Shown one piece after another: positions 1-12,400 of a DNA stretch of 64,000 nucleotides. The stretch lies in assembly GCF_001424705.1 (NCBI RefSeq), contig NZ_LMRA01000045.1:1115-65114 (forward strand). The letters are read 5' to 3'. Source of the stretch: Methylobacterium sp. Leaf465 (GTDB lineage: Bacteria; Pseudomonadota; Alphaproteobacteria; Rhizobiales; Beijerinckiaceae). A program made the translations under genes and the position numbers. The first letter of the stretch is position 1. Each line of letters starts with the position of its first letter. The notes below the pieces were generated by a model. That model was not told the DNA's origin, did no database searches, and saw only the letters and a program-made list of their open reading frames with translations.

Positions 1-46
1 AGGCTTGCGCATCGAAGTCCGATCGCAGCGGCACCGGAGCAGCCAT
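1..46 (-). mobile_element. IS630-family transposase, 5' end only (cut by window edge)
   Basis: The minus strand has an ATG at 46 with a GGAGGA ribosome binding site (complement of 51-56) five bases upstream. It reads MAAPVPLRSDFDAQA before the window ends. This start resembles that of IS630-family transposases in Methylobacterium and relatives, whose N-terminal helix-turn-helix follows a short 'PxPLRxDFDAxxLR' leader. Only 15 codons are visible, so the family call rests on this signature and the strong RBS. The terminal inverted repeat should lie between 47 and about 136, but I could not delimit it without the other end. Confidence 0.55.
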
Positions 47-136
47 CGCATCCTCCTCAGGCTCCAAACCCAGGAATGAATCACGACCGAGATGCCGACG
101 CTACCCCGCGTGAGTCCTGCTCAGCGAGGCTTGGTA
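47..136. other. Intergenic: transposase leader / probable IS end / glgB 3' flank
   Basis: This 90-base gap lies between the start of the transposase fragment and the TAA stop of glgB. It holds the transposase RBS and probably the terminal inverted repeat of the element. No convincing intrinsic terminator for glgB is visible. Confidence 0.4.
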
Positions 137-2440
137 TTATCCCTCTCGGAGAAAAATCGTCGTCGCGAGGGGCGGAATCGTCAGGGACACGGAATAGGGC
201 TGGCCGTGGCTCGGCACGGCTTCGGCCTGAACGCCGCCCATGTTGCCGACGTTCGAACCGCCGTAACGCTCCGCATCCGAGTTGATCGCTTCTCGATAGA
301 ACCCCTCAGCGGGAACGCCGACCCGGTATCCCTCGCGCGGCACTGGCGTGAAGTTGGACACCACGACCGCAATCTCATTGTGCTCGCGACCTTTCCGGGC
401 CCAGGCGATGACGCTGTTGTCCTGATCGTCCGACACCAGCCACTGGAAGCCACCGGCCTCGGTGTCCCGGCTATGGAGGGCCGGCGTCGCCGTGTAGAGG
501 TGGTTCAGGTCGCGGATCAAATCCTTGACGCCCTGGTGCAGCCCGTCTTCCAACAGGTGCCAGTCGAGGCTTTGGTTGTGGTTCCACTCCTTCTCCTGGC
601 CGAACTCGCAGCCCATGAAAAGCAGCTTCTTTCCAGGATGGCCCCACATGAAGCCGTAGTAGGCGCGAAGGTTCGCGAATTTCTGCCAGCGGTCGCCCGG
701 CATCTTGCCGAGGAGCGAACCCTTCCCATGCACCACCTCGTCGTGGGACAGCGGCAGGATGAAGTTCTCCGAGAAGGCGTAGAGCAGACCGAAGGTCAGG
801 TCGTGGTGGTGGTAGCGCCGGTGGATCGTCTCCTTCGAGACGAAGTTCAGGGTGTCGTGCATCCACCCCATGTTCCACTTGAATCCGAAGCCGAGGCCTC
901 CCGTATAGGTCGGGTGCGAGACGCCCGGCCAGGAGGTGGACTCCTCAGCCACCGTCAGAGTGCCGGGTGCATGGGCGTAGGTTGCCTCGTTGGTCTTGCG
1001 CAGGAACTCGATGGCGTCGAGATTCTCGTTGCCACCGTAGCGGTTCGGAATCCACTCGCCCTGACGACGGGAGTAGTCGAGGTAAAGCATCGATGCGACG
1101 GCATCCACGCGCAGGCCATCGAGGTGGTAATGCTCGAGCCAGAACCGTGCATTGGCGGCCAGAAAGCTGGATACTTCCGTCCGGCCGAAATTGTAGATGT
1201 AGGTGCCCCAATCCTGGTGGAAGCCCTGCCTTGGGTCGGCGTGCTCGTAGAGGTGCGTACCGTCGAACTGGCCCAGGCCGTGTGCATCGAGGGGGAAGTG
1301 GCCCGGGACCCAGTCGAGCATGACGCCGATCCCAGCCGCGTGGGCCGCATCCACGAAGGCGGCGAAGTCGTCCGGCGTACCGAAGCGACTCGTCGGCGCG
1401 AACAACGACACCGGCTGGTAACCCCATGATCCGTCGAAGGGGTACTCCGTGATCGGCAGCATCTCGATATGGGTGAAGCCCATTTCCTTCACGTAGGGAA
1501 TCAGGCGTTCACCCAGTTCCTGGTAGGTCAGGTAGCGGTTTCCCTCCTCGGCGACGCGCGCCCAGGAACCGAGATGAACCTCGTAGATCGAGATGGGGAT
1601 ATGGCGCGGGTCCTTCGCCCCACGCGTCGCCATCCACTTCTCGTCGTGCCACGCAGGATCGTTCGTACCCTGGAGAACGGAGGCGGTCTCGGGCGGCTTC
1701 TGGGCCGCGAAGGCGACGGGATCGGCCTTGAGGGGCAGAAGCGATCCATCGGCGCCACGGATCTCGTACTTGTAGTGCGCGCCGGCCTTCAGGCCGGGGA
1801 TGAACAGCTCCCAGATCCCGCCATTCTGCCAGAGCCGCATGGGATGCCGACGGCCATCCCAGTTGTTGAAATCGCCAACGACGCTCACACGGCGGGCATT
1901 CGGTGCCCAGACCGCGAAGCGGAACCCATCGATGCCGTCGACGGGGCGATGCTGCGCACCGAGGATGCGGTAGGTGACGTTGCTGCCGACCTCGCGCAGG
2001 TTGTCGATGTCCTCCTGGCGCAGGGAGGAGCCGAATCCATAGGGGTCATGGCGCGAGCGCTCCACGCCATCCCAGGTCTCGACGGACAGTTCGTAGAGCG
2101 GGCGCCCCTCGCTCGGCAGGCGTGCGATGAAGAAGCCGTCCGGGTGCTTGCGCTCGAATGGGATGCGCCGGCCGCCCACGAGGAGGCTGGCGGATTTTGC
2201 CTCGGGCAGGACGGCACGGATCTCCCACTGACCCGGACCGACCTGATGGGGGCCCAGCACCGAGAACGGATCGCCATGGTTCGCCGCCATGATGGCGGCG
2301 ATCGCGTCCGGGTGGAGAGAACCGGTCTCGGGCGCCGCCGCCTGCGGCGCCCGGGTGGCAACGGGCGCAACGTCCGCCGATTTGGAGGTGCCGGACGCTT
2401 GGCCCGTCCTGCTCGCGAACGTCTCGTCGATGCCCATCAT
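137..2440 (-). CDS. glgB: 1,4-alpha-glucan branching enzyme GlgB
   Basis: 767 aa, close to the usual 730-770 for full-length GlgB. It cleaves alpha-1,4 glucan chains and re-attaches them through alpha-1,6 bonds in the cytoplasm. Visible parts are an N-terminal CBM48 region (about residues 45-225, ending near FAVWAPNARRVSVVGDFNNW), the catalytic GH13 barrel with region I DWVPGHFP, nucleophile region GLRVDAVASMLYLDYSR, acid/base region AEESTSW and LPLSHDEVVHGK, and a C-terminal beta domain. The ATG directly follows the treS-mak stop (TGA then ATG ATG), so it is translationally coupled as the last gene of the block. With GlgE as polymerase it would make branched alpha-glucan without a nearby glycogen synthase. 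Confidence 0.97.
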   Translation of the reverse strand: MMGIDETFASRTGQASGTSKSADVAPVATRAPQAAAPETGSLHPDAIAAIMAANHGDPFSVLGPHQVGPGQWEIRAVLPEAKSASLLVGGRRIPFERKHPDGFFIARLPSEGRPLYELSVETWDGVERSRHDPYGFGSSLRQEDIDNLREVGSNVTYRILGAQHRPVDGIDGFRFAVWAPNARRVSVVGDFNNWDGRRHPMRLWQNGGIWELFIPGLKAGAHYKYEIRGADGSLLPLKADPVAFAAQKPPETASVLQGTNDPAWHDEKWMATRGAKDPRHIPISIYEVHLGSWARVAEEGNRYLTYQELGERLIPYVKEMGFTHIEMLPITEYPFDGSWGYQPVSLFAPTSRFGTPDDFAAFVDAAHAAGIGVMLDWVPGHFPLDAHGLGQFDGTHLYEHADPRQGFHQDWGTYIYNFGRTEVSSFLAANARFWLEHYHLDGLRVDAVASMLYLDYSRRQGEWIPNRYGGNENLDAIEFLRKTNEATYAHAPGTLTVAEESTSWPGVSHPTYTGGLGFGFKWNMGWMHDTLNFVSKETIHRRYHHHDLTFGLLYAFSENFILPLSHDEVVHGKGSLLGKMPGDRWQKFANLRAYYGFMWGHPGKKLLFMGCEFGQEKEWNHNQSLDWHLLEDGLHQGVKDLIRDLNHLYTATPALHSRDTEAGGFQWLVSDDQDNSVIAWARKGREHNEIAVVVSNFTPVPREGYRVGVPAEGFYREAINSDAERYGGSNVGNMGGVQAEAVPSHGQPYSVSLTIPPLATTIFLREG

Positions 2441-5698
<3,258 letters not shown>

Positions 5699-5870
5699 CG
5701 CGTCGTTGCCTCATGCGTCGAGTTCAAGGGCGTGTCCGGGGCATCCGCACCACTCTCAGCGGTGAGACTGGCGAGCGCGGCGTCCATCGGCGGGGTAGGC
5801 GCCGACAATCGGGCGACACGACGACGGCCCGCCTGGGCCGCCGGGTTTTTTGCTGACACGGGCACGCGGC

Positions 5871-8800
5871 TTACGCAACCCGGCTCGGGGCGCGAAGGCG
5901 CCAGATCACCGCCGAGCGCTCTGCGGGATCGAGAGCGATCCGGTGCGATTTCCCACGCAGCGCGAACTTGTAGCCGAGGAGCAGATCCTCGACCTCGACC
6001 GCGCCGTCATCGGGCTGTCCGAGCAGCCAGAGCGGCACCTCGTAGGTGCATTCCTGACGGTTGCGCGGGTCGAGGTTGACCAGCACGAAGATGCAGTTGT
6101 CCCCGTCCGGCGTCACCTTGGCGTAGCCGATGATCTGCTCGTTGTAGGCGCCGGTGAAGACGACGTTGCGGAAGTCCCATAGGGCCGGGTTGTCGCGCCG
6201 GATCTGATTCAGCTTGATGATGTGGTCGCGGATGTTGCCGGGGCGGTGGTAGTCCCAGGCCTTCAGCTCGTACTTCTCGGAGTTGAGGTATTCCTCCTTG
6301 CCTGGGTAGGGCTCGGCCTCGCACATCTCGAAGCCGTTGTAGATGCCCCAGACGCTCGACAGCGTGGCGGCGAGGGTCGCACGCACGACGAAGCCCGCCC
6401 GTCCACTGGTCTGCAGGTAGATCGGATTGATGTCCGGCGTGTTGGCAAAGAAGTTAGGGCGATAATATTCGCCCATCTCTCCGGCTAGCTCGGTCGAATA
6501 AGCAATCAGATCCTGCTTGGTGTCGCGCCAGGTGAAGTAAGTGTAGCTCTGCTGATAGCCGGCCTTGGCAAGCTTCTTCATCATCTTCGGCCGGGTGAAG
6601 GCCTCCGCGAGGAAAATCACGTCCGGGTAGCGGGCATTCACCTCGGCGATCATCCACTCCCAGAACGGGATCGGCTTCGTATGCGGGTTGTCGACGCGGA
6701 AGATCCGGGCGCCGAGCTCGGCCCAGCCCATGACGATGTCGCGCAGCTCGATCCAAAGGGACGGCAGCGCGCCGCCGTAGAAGTGGACGTTGGAGATGTC
6801 CTCGTACTTCTTGGGCGGATTCTCGGCGAACTTCAGCGTGCCGTCGGGGCGCCACTCGAACCATTCGGGGTGGTTCTTGATCCAGGGATGGTCGGGCGAG
6901 CACTGGATCGCAAAGTCGAGGGCGATCTCCATCCCGTAGGCGTGGCTCGCCGCCACGAGGCGGCGGAAGTCGTCGAGGGTGCCGAGATCCGGGTGCACGG
7001 CCTCGTGCCCGCCCTCTTCGGAGCCGACCGCGTAGACCGAGCCCACATCCCCGGGCAGGGCCTTGAGGGTGTTGTTCTTGCCCTTGCGGTTGGTCTTTCC
7101 GACGGGGTGTATCGGCGTGAAGTACAGCACGTCGAAGCCGAGTTCGCGGATCTCCGGCAAGCGTCGGATCACGTCGTCGAAAGTGCCATGGCGGTCGACG
7201 TCCATCGACTGGGAGCGCGGGAAAATTTCGTACCAAGCCGAGAATCGGGCGGCGAGACGGTCGGCGATCACCGGCACCTTCACCGGATAGCGCGAGAGGT
7301 TGTTGCGCGGGGCATGCCGACGGATCAGGTGCGCGTTGGCGGGCGCAAGCATGAGGTCGAGCTGCGCCGACGAGCCAGTCGGCTGCGCCGCGAGTTCGCG
7401 CACGAGCGCCTTCAGTCGGTCGCCGTCCGGGCCCTCGGCGTTCTCCACCGCGCCCATCACGAAGTCCACGCCCTCGATGGTCTCCAGACGGACGTCGACC
7501 CCGGCGTCGCGCTTCTTCAAGGTGTCGCGGACCCAGGACGAATAGCCATCGCGCCAGGCCTGGATCGTAAACTCGTAGCGGGCGTTGCGAAGGAGCGGGA
7601 AGTGGCCGCCCCAGCGATCGTTGTCCACGAAGACCATGCGGTCGGCCCGCCATTCGGTCTCGCCGACCACCCGCGAGAGAATCTCGGCGTCGATGATCTC
7701 GTGGCCGTCGCTGAAGATGTCGGCGGTGACGTGGACGCTCTCGCCGACGACGCGTTTGACCGCCGACCGACCGCCGTCGAGTTCCGGCATCACTGCCTCG
7801 ATCACCACCCGTCCCTCACCGGTGGGCGTGCTCGGCTCCGGCTCAACCTGTACGTCCGCGCGCTCCGCGGCGAGAATGCGGACTTCTCCCGACGCCAGAG
7901 TCAGGGCGACGCCCGGGCGTAAATCGATGGGCTCCGCCTCAGGGGTCCGATCGACGAAATCGCCGAGCATGCCACCGGTCCGGGCCAGAAGGACACCGGG
8001 CTCCACTGGCACCGGAGCCTCCGTCGGATTGTACAGGACAAGCGTGGCGCTGCGCGCGGAGGCGCCATGTCCGGTGTCGAAGCGCAGCAGAGCCGCATAG
8101 GGCGCGTCCGGCGAGGAGATGCGCGCCTGGGCGCCCTCGACGTTGGCAGCCGGAAGTTCGGCCCGCAGTGCGTTGATCGCTGCGATCGAAGCCGAGATGT
8201 CGATTCCGGTGTTCGATTCCCGCGCTTCCGGCGTCGTGTCGACCACATGCAGGGCACGCTGGTAGCCCCATTCGTACCCGATCGGCATCAGCACACCGGC
8301 CGAGAAGAACGCCGACAGCGCATAGCGTGCCGTGAGATGACGGGCGATGGCCGCCGCGTCGCCGTCGAGGTCAGCCGCCAAGCGGGCCATGTCGTGGTTC
8401 TCGGGGAAAGCGATCGAGGGCGCGATGACGCGCAGGCGCTCGTACTGGTCCAACGCCCAGGATGCCTTCAAGTCCCACCAGGCGAAACTGTTGAAGAGGT
8501 AATCGAACCCGGCGCCGGCGGTGGATTGCGCCTCCTCGAAGGTGCAGCCGAGTGTCTCGGCCGCGAACAGGCAATCCGGCTCCAGCGCCTTGGCAGCACC
8601 GATGAGGTCGCGCCACACCGTAGCCGGGACCTTGTAGGCGGCGTCGCAACGGAAGCCCTGGACGCCGAGATCCTGCAGCCGATTGACGTAGCCCGACCAG
8701 AAGGCGGTGAGTTCGCGACGCGAACCGTCCGAATGATAGTCGAGTTCGGCAAGATCGCCCCAGACCGTGCGTATCGACGGATCGTCGGGGTCGACCGCGT

Positions 8801-9251
8801 AGGGGCTCTCGATCTGGCCTTCGGCATCCCGCACGAACAGGTCCGCACGCTGGCTGGCAAGGGGGCCATCCATCGCGGTATGGTTGATCACGAGGTCCGT
8901 CATCACGCTGAGACCGTGCGCCGCAGCAGCGGCGCAGAACCGACGGATCTGCTCGTCGTCCGAAGTTCCGTCCTGGTCGCGGAAGCGCTCGTCCAGACGG
9001 TCCGGATCGGCCACGGCGTAGAGGCTGCGCGACCCACCGGTCTGGTGGAAGGGATTGAGATAGACCCAGTTGAAACCGAGGGCGGCGATCCGAGGCAGTT
9101 CGGCGGTCCAGGCGGACACCCGGCCGACGAGAAGCGGGAAGAGGTTGTAGATGCGGGGCCCCTCGGCCCGGGGCGCGAGGGCGGCGGGAAGCGGCACCTG
9201 ACCGGCGGCGGTCCGCTGGGCGGCGGTCGTTGCGGGACTGGGTGCGTTCAT
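5871..9251 (-). CDS. glgE: Two-domain GlgE: N-terminal GH13 module fused to maltosyltransferase GlgE
   Basis: 1126 aa against about 660-700 for a single GlgE. Residues about 480-1126 are a complete GlgE, which transfers maltosyl units from alpha-maltose 1-phosphate to alpha-1,4 glucans: DVLYFTPIHPVGKTNRKGKN, nucleophile in ARIFRVDNPHTKPIPFWEW, acid in FLAEAFTRPKMM, and NTPDINP. Residues 1 to about 470 form a second GH13 barrel with its own catalytic set: DLVINHTAMD, nucleophile GFRCDAAYKVP near residue 200, acid AAETLGCTFEEA, and SIAFPENHDMARL. I chose the ATG at 9251 because GGAG lies six bases upstream and the protein then starts MNAPSPATT. Longer in-frame reading to 9398 has no support. 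The activity of the N-terminal barrel is not evident from sequence. Confidence 0.93.
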   Translation of the reverse strand: MNAPSPATTAAQRTAAGQVPLPAALAPRAEGPRIYNLFPLLVGRVSAWTAELPRIAALGFNWVYLNPFHQTGGSRSLYAVADPDRLDERFRDQDGTSDDEQIRRFCAAAAAHGLSVMTDLVINHTAMDGPLASQRADLFVRDAEGQIESPYAVDPDDPSIRTVWGDLAELDYHSDGSRRELTAFWSGYVNRLQDLGVQGFRCDAAYKVPATVWRDLIGAAKALEPDCLFAAETLGCTFEEAQSTAGAGFDYLFNSFAWWDLKASWALDQYERLRVIAPSIAFPENHDMARLAADLDGDAAAIARHLTARYALSAFFSAGVLMPIGYEWGYQRALHVVDTTPEARESNTGIDISASIAAINALRAELPAANVEGAQARISSPDAPYAALLRFDTGHGASARSATLVLYNPTEAPVPVEPGVLLARTGGMLGDFVDRTPEAEPIDLRPGVALTLASGEVRILAAERADVQVEPEPSTPTGEGRVVIEAVMPELDGGRSAVKRVVGESVHVTADIFSDGHEIIDAEILSRVVGETEWRADRMVFVDNDRWGGHFPLLRNARYEFTIQAWRDGYSSWVRDTLKKRDAGVDVRLETIEGVDFVMGAVENAEGPDGDRLKALVRELAAQPTGSSAQLDLMLAPANAHLIRRHAPRNNLSRYPVKVPVIADRLAARFSAWYEIFPRSQSMDVDRHGTFDDVIRRLPEIRELGFDVLYFTPIHPVGKTNRKGKNNTLKALPGDVGSVYAVGSEEGGHEAVHPDLGTLDDFRRLVAASHAYGMEIALDFAIQCSPDHPWIKNHPEWFEWRPDGTLKFAENPPKKYEDISNVHFYGGALPSLWIELRDIVMGWAELGARIFRVDNPHTKPIPFWEWMIAEVNARYPDVIFLAEAFTRPKMMKKLAKAGYQQSYTYFTWRDTKQDLIAYSTELAGEMGEYYRPNFFANTPDINPIYLQTSGRAGFVVRATLAATLSSVWGIYNGFEMCEAEPYPGKEEYLNSEKYELKAWDYHRPGNIRDHIIKLNQIRRDNPALWDFRNVVFTGAYNEQIIGYAKVTPDGDNCIFVLVNLDPRNRQECTYEVPLWLLGQPDDGAVEVEDLLLGYKFALRGKSHRIALDPAERSAVIWRLRAPSRVA

Positions 9252-9420
9252 GCGTGCTCCATTTCGTCTCTGCGTGCACGGCTCTGGACCCCGGCAGGGA
9301 CCGCTTGAACCGGCGAGCGGCTGTCCCAAGAAGGCGAAGCCGTGACGGGGAAGGCCGATCCCTCCCCCGTGTCGATCGTGTCGGTGCGCCCTCGCCATGC
9401 GAGACGCGTTCGACGCGCCG

Positions 9421-12400
9421 TCAGCGGATCCGCTTCAAGACGGCATAGGGCAGACGCGCGAAGGCCCGTCCGAGTTCGATCCGGCCATCCTCGGCAGCAA
9501 TCTCGTCGCCGGTGACGAGATCGATCCAGGCCGAGGCCGGCGTCACCGCCACGCCCGTGCCCGCAAAAGCCTCACTCGACCAGAGGTCCTCGCCGACGAG
9601 GCCCGAGACAAGGCGCGGGACCGCCACGACGAGATCGCCTTCGCCCGTCGTCGCATCGGACCGTGTGAATGCGATGACATGCTCCGCCTGCGGACCGGAC
9701 GCCGGAAGTGCCTGATAATCGGCGTCGGCGTAGAAGCTCGGGCGAGCGGCGCGATCGGCCAGAAGTCTGGCAAGAGTCGCCTGCTTGACGCGCCCGTCCG
9801 TCCAGTGTGCCAGCAGGTCGGCGGCGGGCAGGCCCTCCTCGAGCGCACGGGCCAGGGCCGGATAGTTCACGGGGCGCCGGTTGTCGGGATCGACGAACGA
9901 GAAATCCCAGAACTCGGTCCCCTGGTACGTGTCGGGCAGGCCCGGTAGGGTCGCCTTCAGCACGGTTCGGCCAAGACCGGCAATTATGCCGAGATGGGCA
10001 AGGCGCTTCGCGAAGGGGCGCAGCTGAGCCAGGAACGCCGACCCCGGCGCGATGAGCTGAGCGAAGAGGGCGTGGACCGCGCCCTCGTAGTCCTCGTCGA
10101 CGTTGACCCAGCTCGACCGGCGCTTCGATTCACGCAGGGCCTTCTCGGCATAGGCGTCGAGGCGATGACGGAAATCCTCGATCGCCACGGGATCGTCCGT
10201 GTCCAAAAGCTCCAGCGGCCACGCACCGAGGATGGCCTGGAAGAACATCCACTGGTCGTTGGCGTCCGGCACCGGCTCCTTGTCGATTACCGTCAGGTGA
10301 GGCTGGGCGAGGTTCGTCCAGGCCTCCCACGCGGCGGCCCAATCCTGCGGGATTTCCGACAGGGCGAGCAGGCGGGAGCGGGCATCCTCACCGCGCTTGG
10401 TGTCGTGGGTCGCGGTTGTGATCATCGCGTTCGGCCAGTCGCGCGCCCGCGCCGCCTGGAGCGCATGGAAGTGCTCCGCGTCAAGGCCGTACTCGCCCGG
10501 ATCGCCACCGACCTCGTTGAGGGCGAGGAGCTCCGCGAAACGGTAGAACAGCGTATCCTCAAGGCTCTTGGCCATCACCGGGCCAGTGAGCTGCTGGAAG
10601 CGGCGGCGGAAACGCAGGATCACCTCCGGGTCCGGCCTGCCCGGGCCCATCACGTCGATGCGGCCGAGCATGGCGTCGGCGGCGAAGTCGTGCACGGAGC
10701 GGTCCGGCAGCGCGCTCCAGCGCTTGGCCTTCTTCACCGCCGTCTCGATGAGGTGGATATCCTCGTCCTCGACATCGCTCTCGTCGAGGTCGCCCGGCAG
10801 GTAGCTGCGATAGGTCGGGAAGCGGGCGATGGTCTCGATGAGCGCCCGCCGGATGGCGTTCACCGAGAAGTCACGCGTCCGCCGGTCGGCATCTGCCACC
10901 GCCTTGAGGTCGGAGGTCATCACCTCGAGCTCGGAGGCGAAGCTGATCTCAAGGATCTCGGCCTTGGCGGCACGAAGCATGAACTTGTAGGGCTCGTCGA
11001 ACTGCGTTCGGCTCTCGTAGAGCTTGCGGATCTCCGCGCGCTTACCCTTATCGACGAGAATACCGTCGAGCTGGTTCAGGACGTCGTAGCCGGTGGTGCC
11101 CGCCACGGGCCAGGGCCGCAGGCGCTCGCCGGGTTCGAGGATCTTCTCCACCACCACGTAGAAGCCCGGGCCGATGGCGGCCTGAAGAGCGCGCGCGTAG
11201 CCAAGGGGATCTGCGAGCCCGTCGATGTGGTCGATGCGCAGCCCATCGATCCGCCCGGCCGCGATGTGGTGGAAGATCGTCTCGTGCGATCGCCGGAACA
11301 CGTCTGACTTCTCGACGCGCAGGCCGGCGAGGCCGTTCACGTCGAAGAACCGGCGATAGTTGATGTCGCTCGCGGCGATCCGCCAATGGGCGAGGCGGTA
11401 GGATTGCTGCTCCAGCAGGCGGTGCAGCGGGCCGAAGCTGTCGGGGTGCCCCTTTGCGCCGTTGAGAAGCTTCAGCGTGCGGCCGATCGCGGCCGCGATG
11501 GCTGGCGAGGCCTCAACGGCCTCCACGAGGCGATCCTTCAATTCCTCGGCCTCCGCCGGGAAGGTGCGACGGCGCTCGTCGGTCGTTTCCTCGCCCATGA
11601 GGCGCAAGCGCTCGGAGATGCCTAAGACTTCCAGGGCAGCTGCGTCCTCGATGTCGCCGAGGGCCGCAAGCGAGCGGTTCAGGATCGTCGGATACTGCAA
11701 CGGGCAGATCGGGAATTCGTGCTCGTAGTGCCAGATGCTAAAGGCCCCCTTCTCCGGGTCGAACTTCAGCGCCAAAGTCCCCTTTTCCAGGGCCTCGCCG
11801 TAGCGGTCGCCGAGGAAGGGCACCACGAGCTTGTTCTTGGCGCCGAGCCGTGACCAGTCGATGTCGAAGGCCTCGGCCGAGGGGGAGAGGCCTCCCCATT
11901 CAAGCACGGAGAGCCACCAGGGATTGTCGGCGCCGCCCACGCCCATATGGTTCGGGACGATGTCGAGGAGGAGCTTGAGTCCGGCACCGTGCAGCGCGTC
12001 CGAGAAGCGGACGAAGTCCTCCTCGCCGCCGAGCTCCGGGTTGATGGTGGAGTGGTCGACGATGTCGTAGCCGTGCGTCGAGCCAGGCCGGGCCTTCTGG
12101 ATCGGCGAGGCGTAAACGTGGCTGATGCCGAGCTTGGCAAGGTAGGGGACGATCTTCTCCGCATCCGCGAAGGTGAAATCCTTGTGGAACTGAAGGCGGT
12201 AGGTCGATCGGGGGGGAGCCGATGCGAGGCGCGCGGCGCCCGAGCGCGGCCCGCGATCCTCGGCGGCAAGGGAGGCGGCGAGCTTAGCGAGCGGCCCCCC
12301 TGAGGCGGCGATGCTCTCCAGGGTGCGATCGAGCTTACGCCGCCAGTTCGGATAGCCTTCCGTCGAGCCCGGGACGTTGGCTTGGGACAGCTCGGACACG

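Noticed and set aside
5825-5851. GC-rich hairpin followed by six T (plus strand) between treS and glgE, looking like a terminator
   Set aside because: The U tract lies on the plus strand, where no gene ends. In the direction of transcription (minus) the hairpin is preceded, not followed, by the A/T run.
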